Counted from the stretch's first letter, positions 42,499 through 51,806 are shown. The stretch: 64,000 nucleotides of DNA from Bacteroidales bacterium (GCA_017534745.1 JAFXVX010000014.1:186001-250000), one strand, 5' to 3'. The notes: generated by a model from the letters alone, not told the origin. A program made the numbers and translations.

Positions 42499-44280
42499 AT
42501 GGGACGTGAGATAAAGTTTTCCCTTGTATATAGGGATATGTGGCAGTCGTCGGGGAAGTATGTGCCGAGAGTGGATCAGCTCGAGGAGGTGGCGCCGGCG
42601 ATTGTCGATATGGGGTGTTTCGACAGGGTCGAGACCAACGGCGGTGCGTTTGAGCAGGTGAACCTGCTGTTCGGGGAGAACCCGAACATCGCGGTGCGCC
42701 GCTGGACTGCGCCGCTTCGAAAGGCCGGCATTGAGACCCACATGCTGGAGCGCGGACTCAACGCGCTGCGCATGAATCCCGTCCCGGCGGACGTGCGCGA
42801 ACTGATGTTCAGGGTCAAAAAGGCGCAGGGGACGGACATCGCCCGTTCCTTCTGCGGCCTCAACGACCACAGGAACCTCAAGGGCAGTGTCGAGGGCGCC
42901 CGCAAGGCCGGGATGATCTCCCAGGTGGCGCTTTCCATAACCAATTCTCCCGTCCACACGGTAGAGTATTACCTCGGCGTAGTGGATAAGGTCGTTGAAT
43001 ACGGCGCCCAGGAGATCTGCCTCAAGGACATGGCAGGCATCGGCAGGCCGACATTCCTCGGCCAGCTCGTCGCCGGCATCAAAAAGCGTCACCCCGGCAT
43101 CAAAGTGCAGTATCACGGCCACACAGGCCCCGGCTTTGCCGCCGCCTCGATGCTCGAGGTCGCCCGCGCCGGTGCCGACTATCTCGACGTCGCCGTGGAG
43201 CCCCTCTCCTGGGGAAAGGTCCACCCGGATGTCATCACCATTCGCGAGATGATGAAGGCTGACGGCTTTGTTGTCAAGGACCTCAATATGGACGCCTACA
43301 TGGAAGTGAGGCGCCTCACCCAGAAGTTCATCGACGACTTCCTCGGCTACTGGATCAATCCTTCCAACGCCAGAATGACCTCCCTTCTTGTCGGCTGCGG
43401 CCTCCCGGGAGGCATGATGGGCTCGATGATGGCCGACCTCAAGGGCTTCAAGGACGCGATCAACGCCGCCCAGAGGGCCCACGGCCTCCCCGAGATGTCG
43501 CTTGACACTCTCATGGTCAAGCTATTCGAAGAGGTCGAGTACGTCTGGCCTCGGCTCGGCTACCCGCCCCTCGTGACCCCCTTCAGCCAGTACGTCAAGA
43601 ACACCGCCCTGATGAACCTCTTCAACCTGGCGAACGGCAAGCCCCGCTGGAGCACCATCGACAAGGACACCTGGGGCATGATCCTGGGCGACATGGGAAG
43701 CCTCCCCGGCCCTCTCGCGCCGGAGATTGTGGCCCTTGCAGAGGAAAAGGGCCTGAAGTTCTCCACCGCCAATCCTCAGGACAACTATCCGGACGAACTT
43801 CCCAAGTTCCGCGCAATGATGAAGGAAGAAGGCTGGGACGTCGGACAGGACGAAGAGGAACTGTTCGAATTCGCCATGCACGAGAGGCAGTACCGCGACT
43901 ATCGCTCCGGCGTCGCCAAGGAGCGTTTCCTCAAGGAGCTCGAGGAGTTCCGCGAGAAGGCCGGCGCCCCTAAGGTCATAACCCGTCCGGTCGTGGAGGT
44001 CCCTTCCTTTGACATAGCCTCTTACATGGATCAGCATCCTTCCGCCATCGCCATCCAGGCTCCTGTCAAGGGCCAGATGCTCTGGGAAATCGATGTTGAC
44101 GACGTCTCCAAGGCTCCTTCTGCCGGCAAGTTCGTAGAGGCTGGCAAGCCCGTCGGCTATGTCCAGACCTGGTATGGCCCCGAAGCCGTCATCCCCGCCG
44201 TCTCCGGCCGGATCATCATCGCCGTCGCAAAGCACGGCTCCGAAGTCGAAAAAGGAGAAATCCTCGCCCTCGTAGGATGA
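42499..44280 (+). CDS. Pyruvate carboxylase B / oxaloacetate decarboxylase alpha-like protein with a degenerate biotinyl domain
   Basis: 593 residues. The carboxyltransferase barrel (about 5-300) keeps the family's metal and carbamate residues: D13 (YRDMWQS), K176 (CLKDMAG) and H206-x-H208 (YHGHTGPG). A helical PYC-OADA-like region follows (about 310-500). The last about 75 residues have the lipoyl/biotinyl beta-barrel pattern (APVKGQMLWEIDV to GSEVEKGEILALVG). However, the hairpin that should read (A/M)MKM reads QTWYGPEAV, with no lysine. A biotin-carrying role for this domain is therefore unlikely. The barrel may work with a separate carrier or have another activity. Monocistronic. Confidence 0.85.
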   Translation: MGREIKFSLVYRDMWQSSGKYVPRVDQLEEVAPAIVDMGCFDRVETNGGAFEQVNLLFGENPNIAVRRWTAPLRKAGIETHMLERGLNALRMNPVPADVRELMFRVKKAQGTDIARSFCGLNDHRNLKGSVEGARKAGMISQVALSITNSPVHTVEYYLGVVDKVVEYGAQEICLKDMAGIGRPTFLGQLVAGIKKRHPGIKVQYHGHTGPGFAAASMLEVARAGADYLDVAVEPLSWGKVHPDVITIREMMKADGFVVKDLNMDAYMEVRRLTQKFIDDFLGYWINPSNARMTSLLVGCGLPGGMMGSMMADLKGFKDAINAAQRAHGLPEMSLDTLMVKLFEEVEYVWPRLGYPPLVTPFSQYVKNTALMNLFNLANGKPRWSTIDKDTWGMILGDMGSLPGPLAPEIVALAEEKGLKFSTANPQDNYPDELPKFRAMMKEEGWDVGQDEEELFEFAMHERQYRDYRSGVAKERFLKELEEFREKAGAPKVITRPVVEVPSFDIASYMDQHPSAIAIQAPVKGQMLWEIDVDDVSKAPSAGKFVEAGKPVGYVQTWYGPEAVIPAVSGRIIIAVAKHGSEVEKGEILALVG

Positions 44281-44295
44281 TTTTCAAGATAGGGG

Positions 44296-44325
44296 TTGCA
44301 AAGCAAAATAATTTTTGTACCTTTG
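44296..44325 (+). promoter_or_regulatory. Promoter for tRNA-His (TTG-N19-TACCTTTG)
   Basis: -33 TTG at 44296-44298, -7 TACCTTTG at 44318-44325, spacer 19 bp; the same octamer and spacing as in front of tRNA-Glu. Confidence 0.8.
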
Positions 44326-44337
44326 CAGTCCCAACAT

Positions 44338-44411
44338 GGTGGATGTAGTTCAGTTGGTAGAGCATCGGATTGTGGTTCCGAGTGTCGTGGGTTCGAGCCC
44401 CATCATCCACC
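44338..44411 (+). tRNA. tRNA-His (anticodon GTG)
   Basis: Extra 5' G(-1) at 44338 opposite C73 (44411), the His identity feature. Acceptor GTGGATG pairs with CATCCAC. Anticodon stem TCGGA/TCCGA encloses the loop TTGTGGT, giving GTG. T-arm GTGGGTTCGAGCCCCAT. The full CCA is not encoded. Confidence 0.96.
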
Positions 44412-44422
44412 CCTGCCAAGAG

Positions 44423-44454
44423 CTCCCGTATCTTTATGGTCCGGGAGTTTTTTT
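44423..44454 (+). terminator. Terminator after tRNA-His
   Basis: CTCCCG (44423-44428) / CGGGAG (44442-44447) stem with a 13-nt loop and a run of seven T. Confidence 0.8.
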
Positions 44455-44457
44455 ATA

Positions 44458-44558
44458 GCCCGGTGTGCCAGGTGGTTCTAACGTTGACATCACCGGGCAC
44501 ATTTTTTCGGCATTTTCGTGTCAGGTGGTGTCAGTTTAAGCACCACCTGGCACGTTTT
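44458..44558. repeat. Nested inverted and direct repeats around GTGCCAGGTGGT
   Basis: GCCCGGTG (44458-44465) / CACCGGGC (44491-44498) is one hairpin, followed by ACATTTTTT. CGTGTCAGGTGGTG (44517-44530) / CACCACCTGGCACG (44541-44554) is a 14-bp hairpin with one G-T pair, followed by TTTT. The 12-mer GTGCCAGGTGGT occurs directly at 44465-44476, with one change at 44518-44529, and inverted at 44542-44553. Either hairpin could terminate transcription. Confidence 0.7.
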
Positions 44559-44585
44559 CCGGCAGTGGACGCGAATTTACGTGCC

Positions 44586-44672
44586 GCGGACGGAAATTAG
44601 GGCTTTTTTCCGGCGGCGGGGGCTTTTTCTGGGCCTGCGGACGGAAATTGGGGCTTTTTTCCGGCGGCGGGG
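44586..44672. repeat. Two 36-bp direct repeats 51 bp apart downstream of recN
   Basis: GCGGACGGAAATT(A/G)GGGC followed by TTTTTTCCGGCGGCGGGG occurs at 44586-44621 and 44637-44672 with a single base difference. No reading frame is visible in them. They lie in the 3' flank of recN. Confidence 0.75.
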
Positions 44673-44698
44673 TGGTTTCCGAATACTGTGACGGATGG

Positions 44699-46357
44699 CT
44701 ACAGTCCCAGAAGGGACTTGGCGTTGGCGATGGCGGCGGGGGTGACGGTGGAGCCGGAGAGCATGCGGGCGATTTCGAGCGTGCGCTCCTCGCCGTCGAT
44801 GCGGCGGATGGTGGAGACGGCGCCGGATTCGGATGCCGTTTTCTCCACGAGGAAATGGGCCTGGCCCTTTGCCGCCACCTGGGGAAGGTGGGTGATGGCG
44901 AAAACCTGCATGCTGTCACCGAGAGTGCAGATCATTTCACCCATCCGGTCAGCCACGCTGCCGGAAACACCGGAATCTATTTCGTCGAATACTATGGTCG
45001 GAAGGCTTTCGTAGCGGGCCATCATCGCCTTGAGGCTCAGCATTATACGTGAAATCTCACCTCCGGAGGCGCACTTGCGGAGATCCTCAGGATCCTTGCC
45101 CGTGGATGAGAACAGGAAGGTAATGCGGTCCTTCCCGGTCGGCCCGGCGGGGGAGTCCGTCACAGCCACTTTGAAGACAGCCTTCTCCAGGAGGAGAAAA
45201 TCCAGCGATGCGGCTACGGCTTCTCCAAAGCGCGGCGCCGCATCGGCGCGGAGCTTTGAAAGCTCGCCTGCCGCCTTGTCGTATTCACCCTGCTTCGCTG
45301 AAATCGCTTTTCGAAGGTCCGCTATCGCAAATTCTATCGAATCAGTGTCATAAAGGGCTTCCGCAAGGGCATCCCTTTCCTTTATAAGGGAAGCTATGTC
45401 GTTGCAGGAGTGCCTCTTCATAAGGTCGTAGAGCAGGGAAAGGCGCTCCTCGACATAGGCGAGGCGCTCCGGCGAAGCGTCGATGCCCTCGGAAAGGGTA
45501 CCGACCTCGTCGAAGACGTCCTCGATCTCGAGTCTTGCCGACTCGAGCCTTTCAGAGAGCGGTCCAGCTTCGGGGACTATGTCCGACATCCTCGAAAGCA
45601 GCTTGCCGGCTTCCTTGAGCGCTGCAGCAGGGGAGAGCCCCTCCTCGGGGGAGGCCAGCGCCTCCACTCCGGAAAAAGCTTCCTTGAGCTGCCCGACATT
45701 GGACAGTTTCTTCAGCTCCTCTTCAAGATCTTCGAGCTCTCCGTCGCGAAGCGAAGCCCTGTCTAGCCTCTCGAAACGGGTCTCGTTGTAATCCCTCTCG
45801 CCGGAAAGGCGGCGGAGCTTCTCCTCCGCCTCCTCCAGGGAGGTTTTGAGGCTGCTGAGCTCCTTCCAACGCTCATCGACGGCCTTCCTTGCCGGAACCG
45901 CTCCCGCATAGAGGTCCAGGGCTTCCATCTGGAAGTCACGGTCGGAGAGCAGCAGATTCCTGTGCTGTGAATGGATGTCGATAAGATGAGGGGCAAGCGC
46001 AGACAGAGTTGAAAGGCCCACCGGCTCATCCGAGAGGAAACTGCGGGTCCGTCCGCTGCGGGAGAATGTCCTGCGGATAGTGATTATTCCGCCGTTCCAG
46101 TCGAGGTCTTCGGCCTCGATGGCGGCGCGGGCCGCTTCGTCTCCGCTCACGTCGAACTCGGCCTCAAGCACGCAGTTGTCGCCGCCGGGACCGATAAGGG
46201 AGGAGTCGGCCCTCCCGCCGAGCAGCAGCCCCAGCGCTCCGACAAGGATTGACTTGCCGGCGCCGGTCTGCCCGGTTATAATGACAAGACCCCCCGGGAA
46301 TTCAATATCCAGGGAGTCTATCAGAATATAATTCGATACGTGAAGGGAGCGGAGCAT
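44699..46357 (-). CDS. recN: DNA repair protein RecN
   Basis: 552 residues. SMC-like ATPase acting at double-strand breaks. Walker A GQTGAGKS at residues 29-36. The central region (about 150-360) is coiled coil. The C-terminal ABC signature CASGGEISRIMLSLKAMMA and Walker B PTIVFDEIDSGVSG are clear. It is the last gene of the leftward nadK operon, 3 bp after rpoZ; the coaBC gene I would expect between rpoZ and recN in many relatives is absent here. Confidence 0.95.
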   Translation of the reverse strand: MLRSLHVSNYILIDSLDIEFPGGLVIITGQTGAGKSILVGALGLLLGGRADSSLIGPGGDNCVLEAEFDVSGDEAARAAIEAEDLDWNGGIITIRRTFSRSGRTRSFLSDEPVGLSTLSALAPHLIDIHSQHRNLLLSDRDFQMEALDLYAGAVPARKAVDERWKELSSLKTSLEEAEEKLRRLSGERDYNETRFERLDRASLRDGELEDLEEELKKLSNVGQLKEAFSGVEALASPEEGLSPAAALKEAGKLLSRMSDIVPEAGPLSERLESARLEIEDVFDEVGTLSEGIDASPERLAYVEERLSLLYDLMKRHSCNDIASLIKERDALAEALYDTDSIEFAIADLRKAISAKQGEYDKAAGELSKLRADAAPRFGEAVAASLDFLLLEKAVFKVAVTDSPAGPTGKDRITFLFSSTGKDPEDLRKCASGGEISRIMLSLKAMMARYESLPTIVFDEIDSGVSGSVADRMGEMICTLGDSMQVFAITHLPQVAAKGQAHFLVEKTASESGAVSTIRRIDGEERTLEIARMLSGSTVTPAAIANAKSLLGL

Positions 46358-46360
46358 CTT

Positions 46361-46678
46361 CTACTGGCCGTCGGAGACGGTCTTGTACTCGAGCTCTCCG
46401 TTCTCGAACTCAGCGATGGCCACGAGGTCCGGCTTCGGAAGCTTCTCGTAGTACTTGGAGATCTCTATCTGCTCCTTGTTTTCAAACACTTCGTCCATCG
46501 TGTCGCGCTCTCCGCGGAAATCCTCGAGCTTCTTGGTGAGCTCTTTCTTCTCGGCGAGGGCTATCTGGTTTGCCCTTTTGGAAAGGATGACGACGGTCTC
46601 ATAAATATTGCCCGTGGGGGCGGCGAGGTCCTTGACATCCCTCGTGATAGTGTTTGTGGGTATTTTCTTATTTTCCAT
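46361..46678 (-). CDS. rpoZ: RNA polymerase omega subunit (Rpb6-like)
   Basis: 105 residues. Carries the Bacteroidetes omega/Rpb6 pattern TRDVKDLAAPTGNIYETVVI and SKRANQIALAEKKEL. Structural subunit of RNA polymerase. Located 23 bp downstream of bamD in the same operon, the order usual for the phylum. Confidence 0.92.
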   Translation of the reverse strand: MENKKIPTNTITRDVKDLAAPTGNIYETVVILSKRANQIALAEKKELTKKLEDFRGERDTMDEVFENKEQIEISKYYEKLPKPDLVAIAEFENGELEYKTVSDGQ

Positions 46679-46701
46679 CTTGAAATGTGTTATCTGTAGT
46701 A

Positions 46702-47667
46702 TTACTCCGCTTTTTCAGCCGCAGTTTCATTTTTTTTCGATTCGAGTTTCTTCGCCTTGGCCTTCTCTTTTGCACTCTTGCGGGCGGTCTTCTCTTTCTC
46801 GCTCTCTATCTTGCGGTAGGTCCTCTCAAACTCGCGGCTCTTGGCTTCGAGCTCGGCATCGGTCCCGGAGTAGCGGCCGAGGGCCTTCAGCGCCCTCTTG
46901 TACATGATATCAAGCTCCTTGCGGTAGGGGGACTCCGGAATTTCTCCGATGAAATTGAAGTAGTCATCGACGAAGGTCATGTAGCGGTCCTTCTGCTTGG
47001 AGCGGACGCTGAGATTTGCGTACTTGTAGGAGGACATTGCTATATAATATAGTATATCCTCGCGGTAGATATTCTCGGCCTTGTCCTTGAGGACATTGCG
47101 GAAGGCTACGCGGGAGGCCTTGTAGTCCTCCATCTTATAATACAGGCGCGCGGCCTCGTAGGCCTTGCGGTCGAGACGGCCGTTGAGCTCGGCGAGCATG
47201 TCGAGGCACTCCTGCTTCTTGGTGTTGTGGGTGCCGTAGTCGTTCATGAACTGCTCGATGGAGGCGATGGCCGAATAGGTCCTCGACTGGTCGAGCTCAT
47301 AGCGCAGCGTGCTGCGGTACATGCAATCGATGCGGAGGAACCGCGACTCCCCGGTGAACGGGCTGAGCGGGAAGTTTTCGATATGGCGGGTAAAGTTGGT
47401 CTCGGCGGTGTAGTAATCCTTGAACTTGTAGTTGCTCAGGCCCCAGTAGTACTGGACCGTGTCGTCGCGCTCGGTCCCGCTTGTGAGGACGGAAAGGGAC
47501 TCGAACAGCTGGGCCGCCTTGTTGTATTTTTTATTCTCGAAATACCGGAACGCAGCCTGATACTTGGCATCGGCGTCGCCGCTGGCAAGAAGGGCCTCGA
47601 ACTCTCCCTTGCAGGAAGAGAGGGCGAGAAGGGCGAGGGCCGTAACTATGATGCTCGTTCTTTTCAT
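46702..47667 (-). CDS. bamD: Outer membrane assembly lipoprotein BamD
   Basis: 321 residues from the ATG at 47667; an in-frame extension to 47718 would overlap trxB and hide the lipoprotein signal MKRTSIIVTALALLALSSC (Cys 19). TPR-like helices follow: YQAAFRYFENKKYNKAAQLFE, YYWGLSNYKFKDYYTAETNF. The C-terminus is long and rich in Lys/Glu (about 280-321), as often seen in Bacteroidetes. It partners BamA, encoded in the same operon. Confidence 0.92.
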   Translation of the reverse strand: MKRTSIIVTALALLALSSCKGEFEALLASGDADAKYQAAFRYFENKKYNKAAQLFESLSVLTSGTERDDTVQYYWGLSNYKFKDYYTAETNFTRHIENFPLSPFTGESRFLRIDCMYRSTLRYELDQSRTYSAIASIEQFMNDYGTHNTKKQECLDMLAELNGRLDRKAYEAARLYYKMEDYKASRVAFRNVLKDKAENIYREDILYYIAMSSYKYANLSVRSKQKDRYMTFVDDYFNFIGEIPESPYRKELDIMYKRALKALGRYSGTDAELEAKSREFERTYRKIESEKEKTARKSAKEKAKAKKLESKKNETAAEKAE

Positions 47668-47669
47668 AT

Positions 47670-48596
47670 TCAGCTGTTTTCCACAAGGAAACGTTCTGCG
47701 TCCCTCGCCGCGCGGCAACCGCTCGCGGCGGCCGTAATCGCCTGGCGGTAAAGCGGATCCTGGACATCTCCGGCCGCGAAGACTCCCGGTACGGCAGTCT
47801 CCTGCGTCTTGTCGGAGGTCACAATATATCCCTTATCGTCGGTCTCTATCCAGGGGGCGAAGAGCTCGGAGTTGGGATGATGCCCGATAGCGAGGAAGAA
47901 TCCGTCAACTGCAATGTCGAAGACCTCGTCCTCTCCGCGGACAAGCCTCGCTCCGGTCACTCCGGAGTCGTCTCCGAGAATCTCCCTGGTCTGGCATTTC
48001 CAGAGAATCTCGATATTCGGTGCGGCAAACACCTTCTCCTGCATCGCCTTGCTGGCGCGGAAGACGTCGCGGCGCACGATCATATAAACCTTCCTGCAGA
48101 GACCAGCAAGATAAAGTGCTTCTTCGCAGGCAGTGTCTCCTCCGCCGACTACGGCGACGTCTTTTCCGCGATAGAAAAAGCCGTCGCAGGTCGCGCAGGC
48201 CGACACGCCGAGTCCCCGGAACTTAGCCTCGGAGGGCAGCCCGAGATACTTCGCCGTCGCGCCGGTCGCTATGATAAGCGTCTCGGCTTCGACGGTCTCC
48301 TTGCCGTCAATAATGACTTTGAAAGGCCTCTCCGAGAGATCGACGGCGGTCGCGACGCCACGGCGGATGTCCGCCCCGAAGGAAGCGGCCTGCTTTCGCA
48401 TGCCGTCCATCAGGGTCAGGGCATCGATCCCGCCCGGGAATCCCGGGAAGTTTTCGACCACGGTCGTCGTCGTGAGCTGGCCACCTGGCTCCATCCCCTC
48501 GTAGAGGACGGGCGCAAGGCCGGCACGCGAGGCGTAGATCGCCGCGGTGTAACCGGCGGGACCGCCGCCGAGTATGAGGCACTTAGCCCTCGACAT
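47670..48596 (-). CDS. trxB: Thioredoxin reductase
   Basis: 308 residues. NADPH-dependent flavoenzyme that reduces thioredoxin. FAD motif GGGPAGYTAAIYASRAGL near residue 10, redox-active C134-A-T-C137, NADPH motif VVGGGDTACEEALYL, and C-terminal FAAGDVQDPLYRQ. It overlaps the ompH gene by one base and is 2 bp from bamD. Confidence 0.96.
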   Translation of the reverse strand: MSRAKCLILGGGPAGYTAAIYASRAGLAPVLYEGMEPGGQLTTTTVVENFPGFPGGIDALTLMDGMRKQAASFGADIRRGVATAVDLSERPFKVIIDGKETVEAETLIIATGATAKYLGLPSEAKFRGLGVSACATCDGFFYRGKDVAVVGGGDTACEEALYLAGLCRKVYMIVRRDVFRASKAMQEKVFAAPNIEILWKCQTREILGDDSGVTGARLVRGEDEVFDIAVDGFFLAIGHHPNSELFAPWIETDDKGYIVTSDKTQETAVPGVFAAGDVQDPLYRQAITAAASGCRAARDAERFLVENS

Positions 48597-49165
48597 TACT
48601 GCTGGGCTGCGGCTGCCTGCTGCTCTGCGGCGAGCTCCTGCTGGAGCTGCTCGAGGGTACGGCTGTCAGGAATGTTCATCGCCTTGCGGGCCTCGGCCGT
48701 GATGTCGGTGGTCGTGGCCTCGTCGAAGTAGAGGGCGGAAGTGGAGTCAAAGACGGCGGTGAGGCCCTTGTCCTTGGCGATCTTCTTTATGGCTTCCTGG
48801 GCTTTGTCGTAGATGGGGGAGAAGAGCTGAGCCTGCTGCTGCTGGAGCTCCTGCGAAATCTGCTGCTGGAACTCCTGGAGACGCTGCTGGATGTCGGCCA
48901 GTTCCTTTTCCTTGGCCTCGCGGATGGCGGGGGTCCAGGTGTCCTTCTTCTGGTTGTACTGGTTGGCCTTGGTCTGGTACTCTTCGTACATGCTCTGGAA
49001 TTCACCCTCGGCTTCTTTCTGGGAAGCCTTCATCGTCTCCCTCGCGGCGTCGGCCTCGGGGGCAAGCTGGACGATCTCGGTGAAGTTGACGTGGGCGATC
49101 TTGGTCTGTGCGAAAGCGCAGACGCTCAGAAGGGCCATCGAGGCAAACATCAGAATCTTTTTCAT
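48596..49165 (-). CDS. skp: OmpH/Skp-family periplasmic chaperone
   Basis: 189 residues. Signal peptide MKKILMFASMALLSVCAFAQ. The mature protein opens TKIAHVNFTEIVQLAPEADAA, then a long Gln/Glu-rich coiled coil (about 50-115) that forms the Skp tentacles, and a C-terminal beta part (GLTAVFDSTSALYFDEATTTDIT). It carries unfolded outer membrane proteins to BamA, encoded 26 bp upstream. The Gln-rich tail is unusual but not alarming. Confidence 0.92.
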   Translation of the reverse strand: MKKILMFASMALLSVCAFAQTKIAHVNFTEIVQLAPEADAARETMKASQKEAEGEFQSMYEEYQTKANQYNQKKDTWTPAIREAKEKELADIQQRLQEFQQQISQELQQQQAQLFSPIYDKAQEAIKKIAKDKGLTAVFDSTSALYFDEATTTDITAEARKAMNIPDSRTLEQLQQELAAEQQAAAAQQ

Positions 49166-49191
49166 AGTCGTAAACGTTTGATTTGTCAGTA

Positions 49192-51774
49192 TTAGAATTG
49201 CTGGCCGATGACGAAGTGGAACTGGCTTCCGCCGTTTGCCTTGTCATCGAAACCGTAGCCCCAGTCAATGCCGAGCAGGCCGATCATCGGGAGGAATACC
49301 CTCACGCCGACGCCTGCGGAGCGCTTGATCTGGAAGGGGTTGAAATCTCTGATATCATACCAGCAGTTGCCGCCTTCGAGGAAGGCGAGGACGAAAATCG
49401 TCGATTGCGGCTGCAGGATGACGGGGTAGCGGAGCTCGATCGTGAACTTGTCATAGACATTTCCCTGGCGGGAATAACCCTGCTGGCTGTAGGGAGTGAG
49501 CACGGTCGGTGTGAGGGAGTAGTTCTCGTAGCCTCGGAGAGCGATGACTTCGGAACCGTAGGTGTTGTAGCCGGACATGCCGTCGCCGCCGACTTCGAAG
49601 TATTCGAAGGGGGAGTAGCCCCAATTGCGGTTATAATAGCCGAGGTATCCGAACTGGGCTTTGGCCATGAGGACGAGGTTGTCCACCAGTTTGACATAGA
49701 CGGCGCCGCTGAACTTCCACTTGTGGTACTCGACCCAGCGGTAGCGCTGCTGAGATGTCCAGGTGCTGTAGTCGATGTCTCTCCAGCTGGCGACCGGGAC
49801 CCTGTTGCCGTCGGCGTCGAAGGTGTGCTTGCGGAACAGCGAATAGGGGGGAGTCAGCTGCAGCGAGATCGAGAACTCGGAGCCCTGACGGGGATATATC
49901 TGCTGGTCCGTGGAGTTGCGGGATAGGGAGATGGTGTAGCTGACGTTGTTGGACGTTCCGTTGTCGAACATGAAGTAGGAGTAGCTGGAGGTCCAGTTGG
50001 TCAGCTTATAGGTCTGCCAGCTCAGGGAGTTGTAGAGGACGAAGTAGTTGTCGGGCCACTTGAGTCTCTTGCCGAGTCCCATGTTGAAACCGAACACCTC
50101 ATAGACCTTGTCGTTGGACAGAAGACCTATCGATAGGAGGGAGTTGGTCATACGGGTGTAGTAGCCGGACAGTGAGAAGGAGGTCGGCTTCTTTCCGAAG
50201 AGCCAGGGCTCGAGGAAGGAGGCGCTGACGGCGGTGTAGTAGCGGCCGTTGGTCTGGAAACGGAACGAGAGGTTCTGCGCGTCGCCGAGCGGGACGGGCC
50301 TCCAGGCGGTCTTGTCGAAGAAACGCCTCGTGGAGAAGTTGTTGAAGCTGACGCCGGCGGTCGCGACGAAGGTGTTGCCGCCCCATCCGCCGGAGAGCTC
50401 GAGCTGCGAGGACGGCTTCTCGGTCACGTTATAGACAATGTCAACGGTGTTGTTGAGCGAGTTGGGGATGATGGACCAACCTCTGTTTGGATCTGAGATG
50501 GCTTCGGGGTCGAACTGACCGAGCGAAGCGATCTCCCTGATGGACCTTTCGAAGTCGGTCTGGGAGAACAGGTATCCCGGACGGGTCATGACCTGGCGGC
50601 GGACGACCCTCTCGTTGGTCAGGTCGTTGCCGTTGATAATGATATTGTTGATTGTCGCGGGCTTACCTTCGGCGATGCGGAGCTCGACATCGACCGAGTC
50701 GTTCTGGATGTTGAGCTCGACGGGGGTGACGCTGAAGAAGAGGTAACCGTTGTCGCGGTAGAGCTTCGATACGTCGTAGTCCGTCTGCTTGCCGCCGCCG
50801 AAGAGGCGCTTGTTCATCGTGACGACATCATAGACGTCTCCCGGCTCGATGTTGAGGATTTCGTTGAGGGTCTCGGTCGGATAGACGGAGTTGCCGGTCC
50901 AGGTGATGTTGCGGAAGTAGTACTTCTCGCCCTTGTCGAATTCGAGGTCTATGCCGAGGCGGTTGGGCTTGACGTAATAGACGGAGTCGCGGATAAGGCG
51001 GGCGTCACGGTAGCCGGCTTCGTTGAATACTTCGACTGCGGATTTTTTATCGACGACGAATTCCTTCTCGTTGAACTTCTTGGAGGAGAAGAGGTTATAG
51101 ATCTTGTCTCCGGCCTTGGTCTTCTTCATGCTCCTTGCGAGCTTGAAAGCCTTGATCTCGTCGCGGCCTATGAAGTTGATGGTCTTGATCCTGACCTTTT
51201 CGCCTTTTTTAACGTCAAAATTGACCCTGATGGCGCTGCGTATGACGCTGTCCGTCTTAGTCTGGACATCGACGTCGCATAGGAGGAAGCCTTTCTCTTT
51301 GTAGTAGCGCTTGATGATATCGACGGAAGTCGTCTTGACGTATTCGGAGAATTCGCGCCCGGGGCGGAGGTTGAGCCGCTCCTGGAGGTCCTTCTTTTCA
51401 CCGGACTTCACGCCGGTGTAGGTCCACCGCGAGACCCTCGGCCTTTCGACGATGGCTATCTTCAGCCACGCGGTGTCCTTTGTCGCGCTTAGCGAATCGA
51501 GGCTCACGGCGACGTCCTCGAAGTAGCGCTGGTGCCAGAGCCTGTTGACGATGCCGGAAATCTCCTCGCCCGGGATGTTGACCGACATCCCGGCGCGTAG
51601 GCCGGTCTGCTGGAGAATCTGCTGGTCGGAGAAATAGCTGTTGCCCTCGACCTTCATCCCGCCGATGACGTATTTCTTAGGGTGGGTGTAGTCAACTTCA
51701 AAACCTCCCTGGGCTGACGCCGCAAGGGGGAGTGAAAGGACCAGAACGGACAATATGACTTTCAGTAACCTCAT
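49192..51774 (-). CDS. bamA: Outer membrane protein assembly factor BamA
   Basis: 860 residues from the ATG at 51774, which gives a clean signal peptide (MRLLKVILSVLVLSLPLAASAQ); a longer in-frame start at 51891 would enter uppS. About 30-430 are POTRA domains (YVIGGMKVEGNSYFSDQQIL, VRIKTINFIGRDEIKAFKL, YYFRNITWTGNSVYPTETL, ATINNIIINGNDLTNERVV). About 460-860 form the beta-barrel, with GVGVRVFLPMIGLLGIDWGYGFD and a terminal Phe. It inserts barrel proteins into the outer membrane. Confidence 0.96.
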   Translation of the reverse strand: MRLLKVILSVLVLSLPLAASAQGGFEVDYTHPKKYVIGGMKVEGNSYFSDQQILQQTGLRAGMSVNIPGEEISGIVNRLWHQRYFEDVAVSLDSLSATKDTAWLKIAIVERPRVSRWTYTGVKSGEKKDLQERLNLRPGREFSEYVKTTSVDIIKRYYKEKGFLLCDVDVQTKTDSVIRSAIRVNFDVKKGEKVRIKTINFIGRDEIKAFKLARSMKKTKAGDKIYNLFSSKKFNEKEFVVDKKSAVEVFNEAGYRDARLIRDSVYYVKPNRLGIDLEFDKGEKYYFRNITWTGNSVYPTETLNEILNIEPGDVYDVVTMNKRLFGGGKQTDYDVSKLYRDNGYLFFSVTPVELNIQNDSVDVELRIAEGKPATINNIIINGNDLTNERVVRRQVMTRPGYLFSQTDFERSIREIASLGQFDPEAISDPNRGWSIIPNSLNNTVDIVYNVTEKPSSQLELSGGWGGNTFVATAGVSFNNFSTRRFFDKTAWRPVPLGDAQNLSFRFQTNGRYYTAVSASFLEPWLFGKKPTSFSLSGYYTRMTNSLLSIGLLSNDKVYEVFGFNMGLGKRLKWPDNYFVLYNSLSWQTYKLTNWTSSYSYFMFDNGTSNNVSYTISLSRNSTDQQIYPRQGSEFSISLQLTPPYSLFRKHTFDADGNRVPVASWRDIDYSTWTSQQRYRWVEYHKWKFSGAVYVKLVDNLVLMAKAQFGYLGYYNRNWGYSPFEYFEVGGDGMSGYNTYGSEVIALRGYENYSLTPTVLTPYSQQGYSRQGNVYDKFTIELRYPVILQPQSTIFVLAFLEGGNCWYDIRDFNPFQIKRSAGVGVRVFLPMIGLLGIDWGYGFDDKANGGSQFHFVIGQQF

Positions 51775-51806
51775 CCTATAAAGGAAATATCCTGCAAAGA
51801 TAATAA

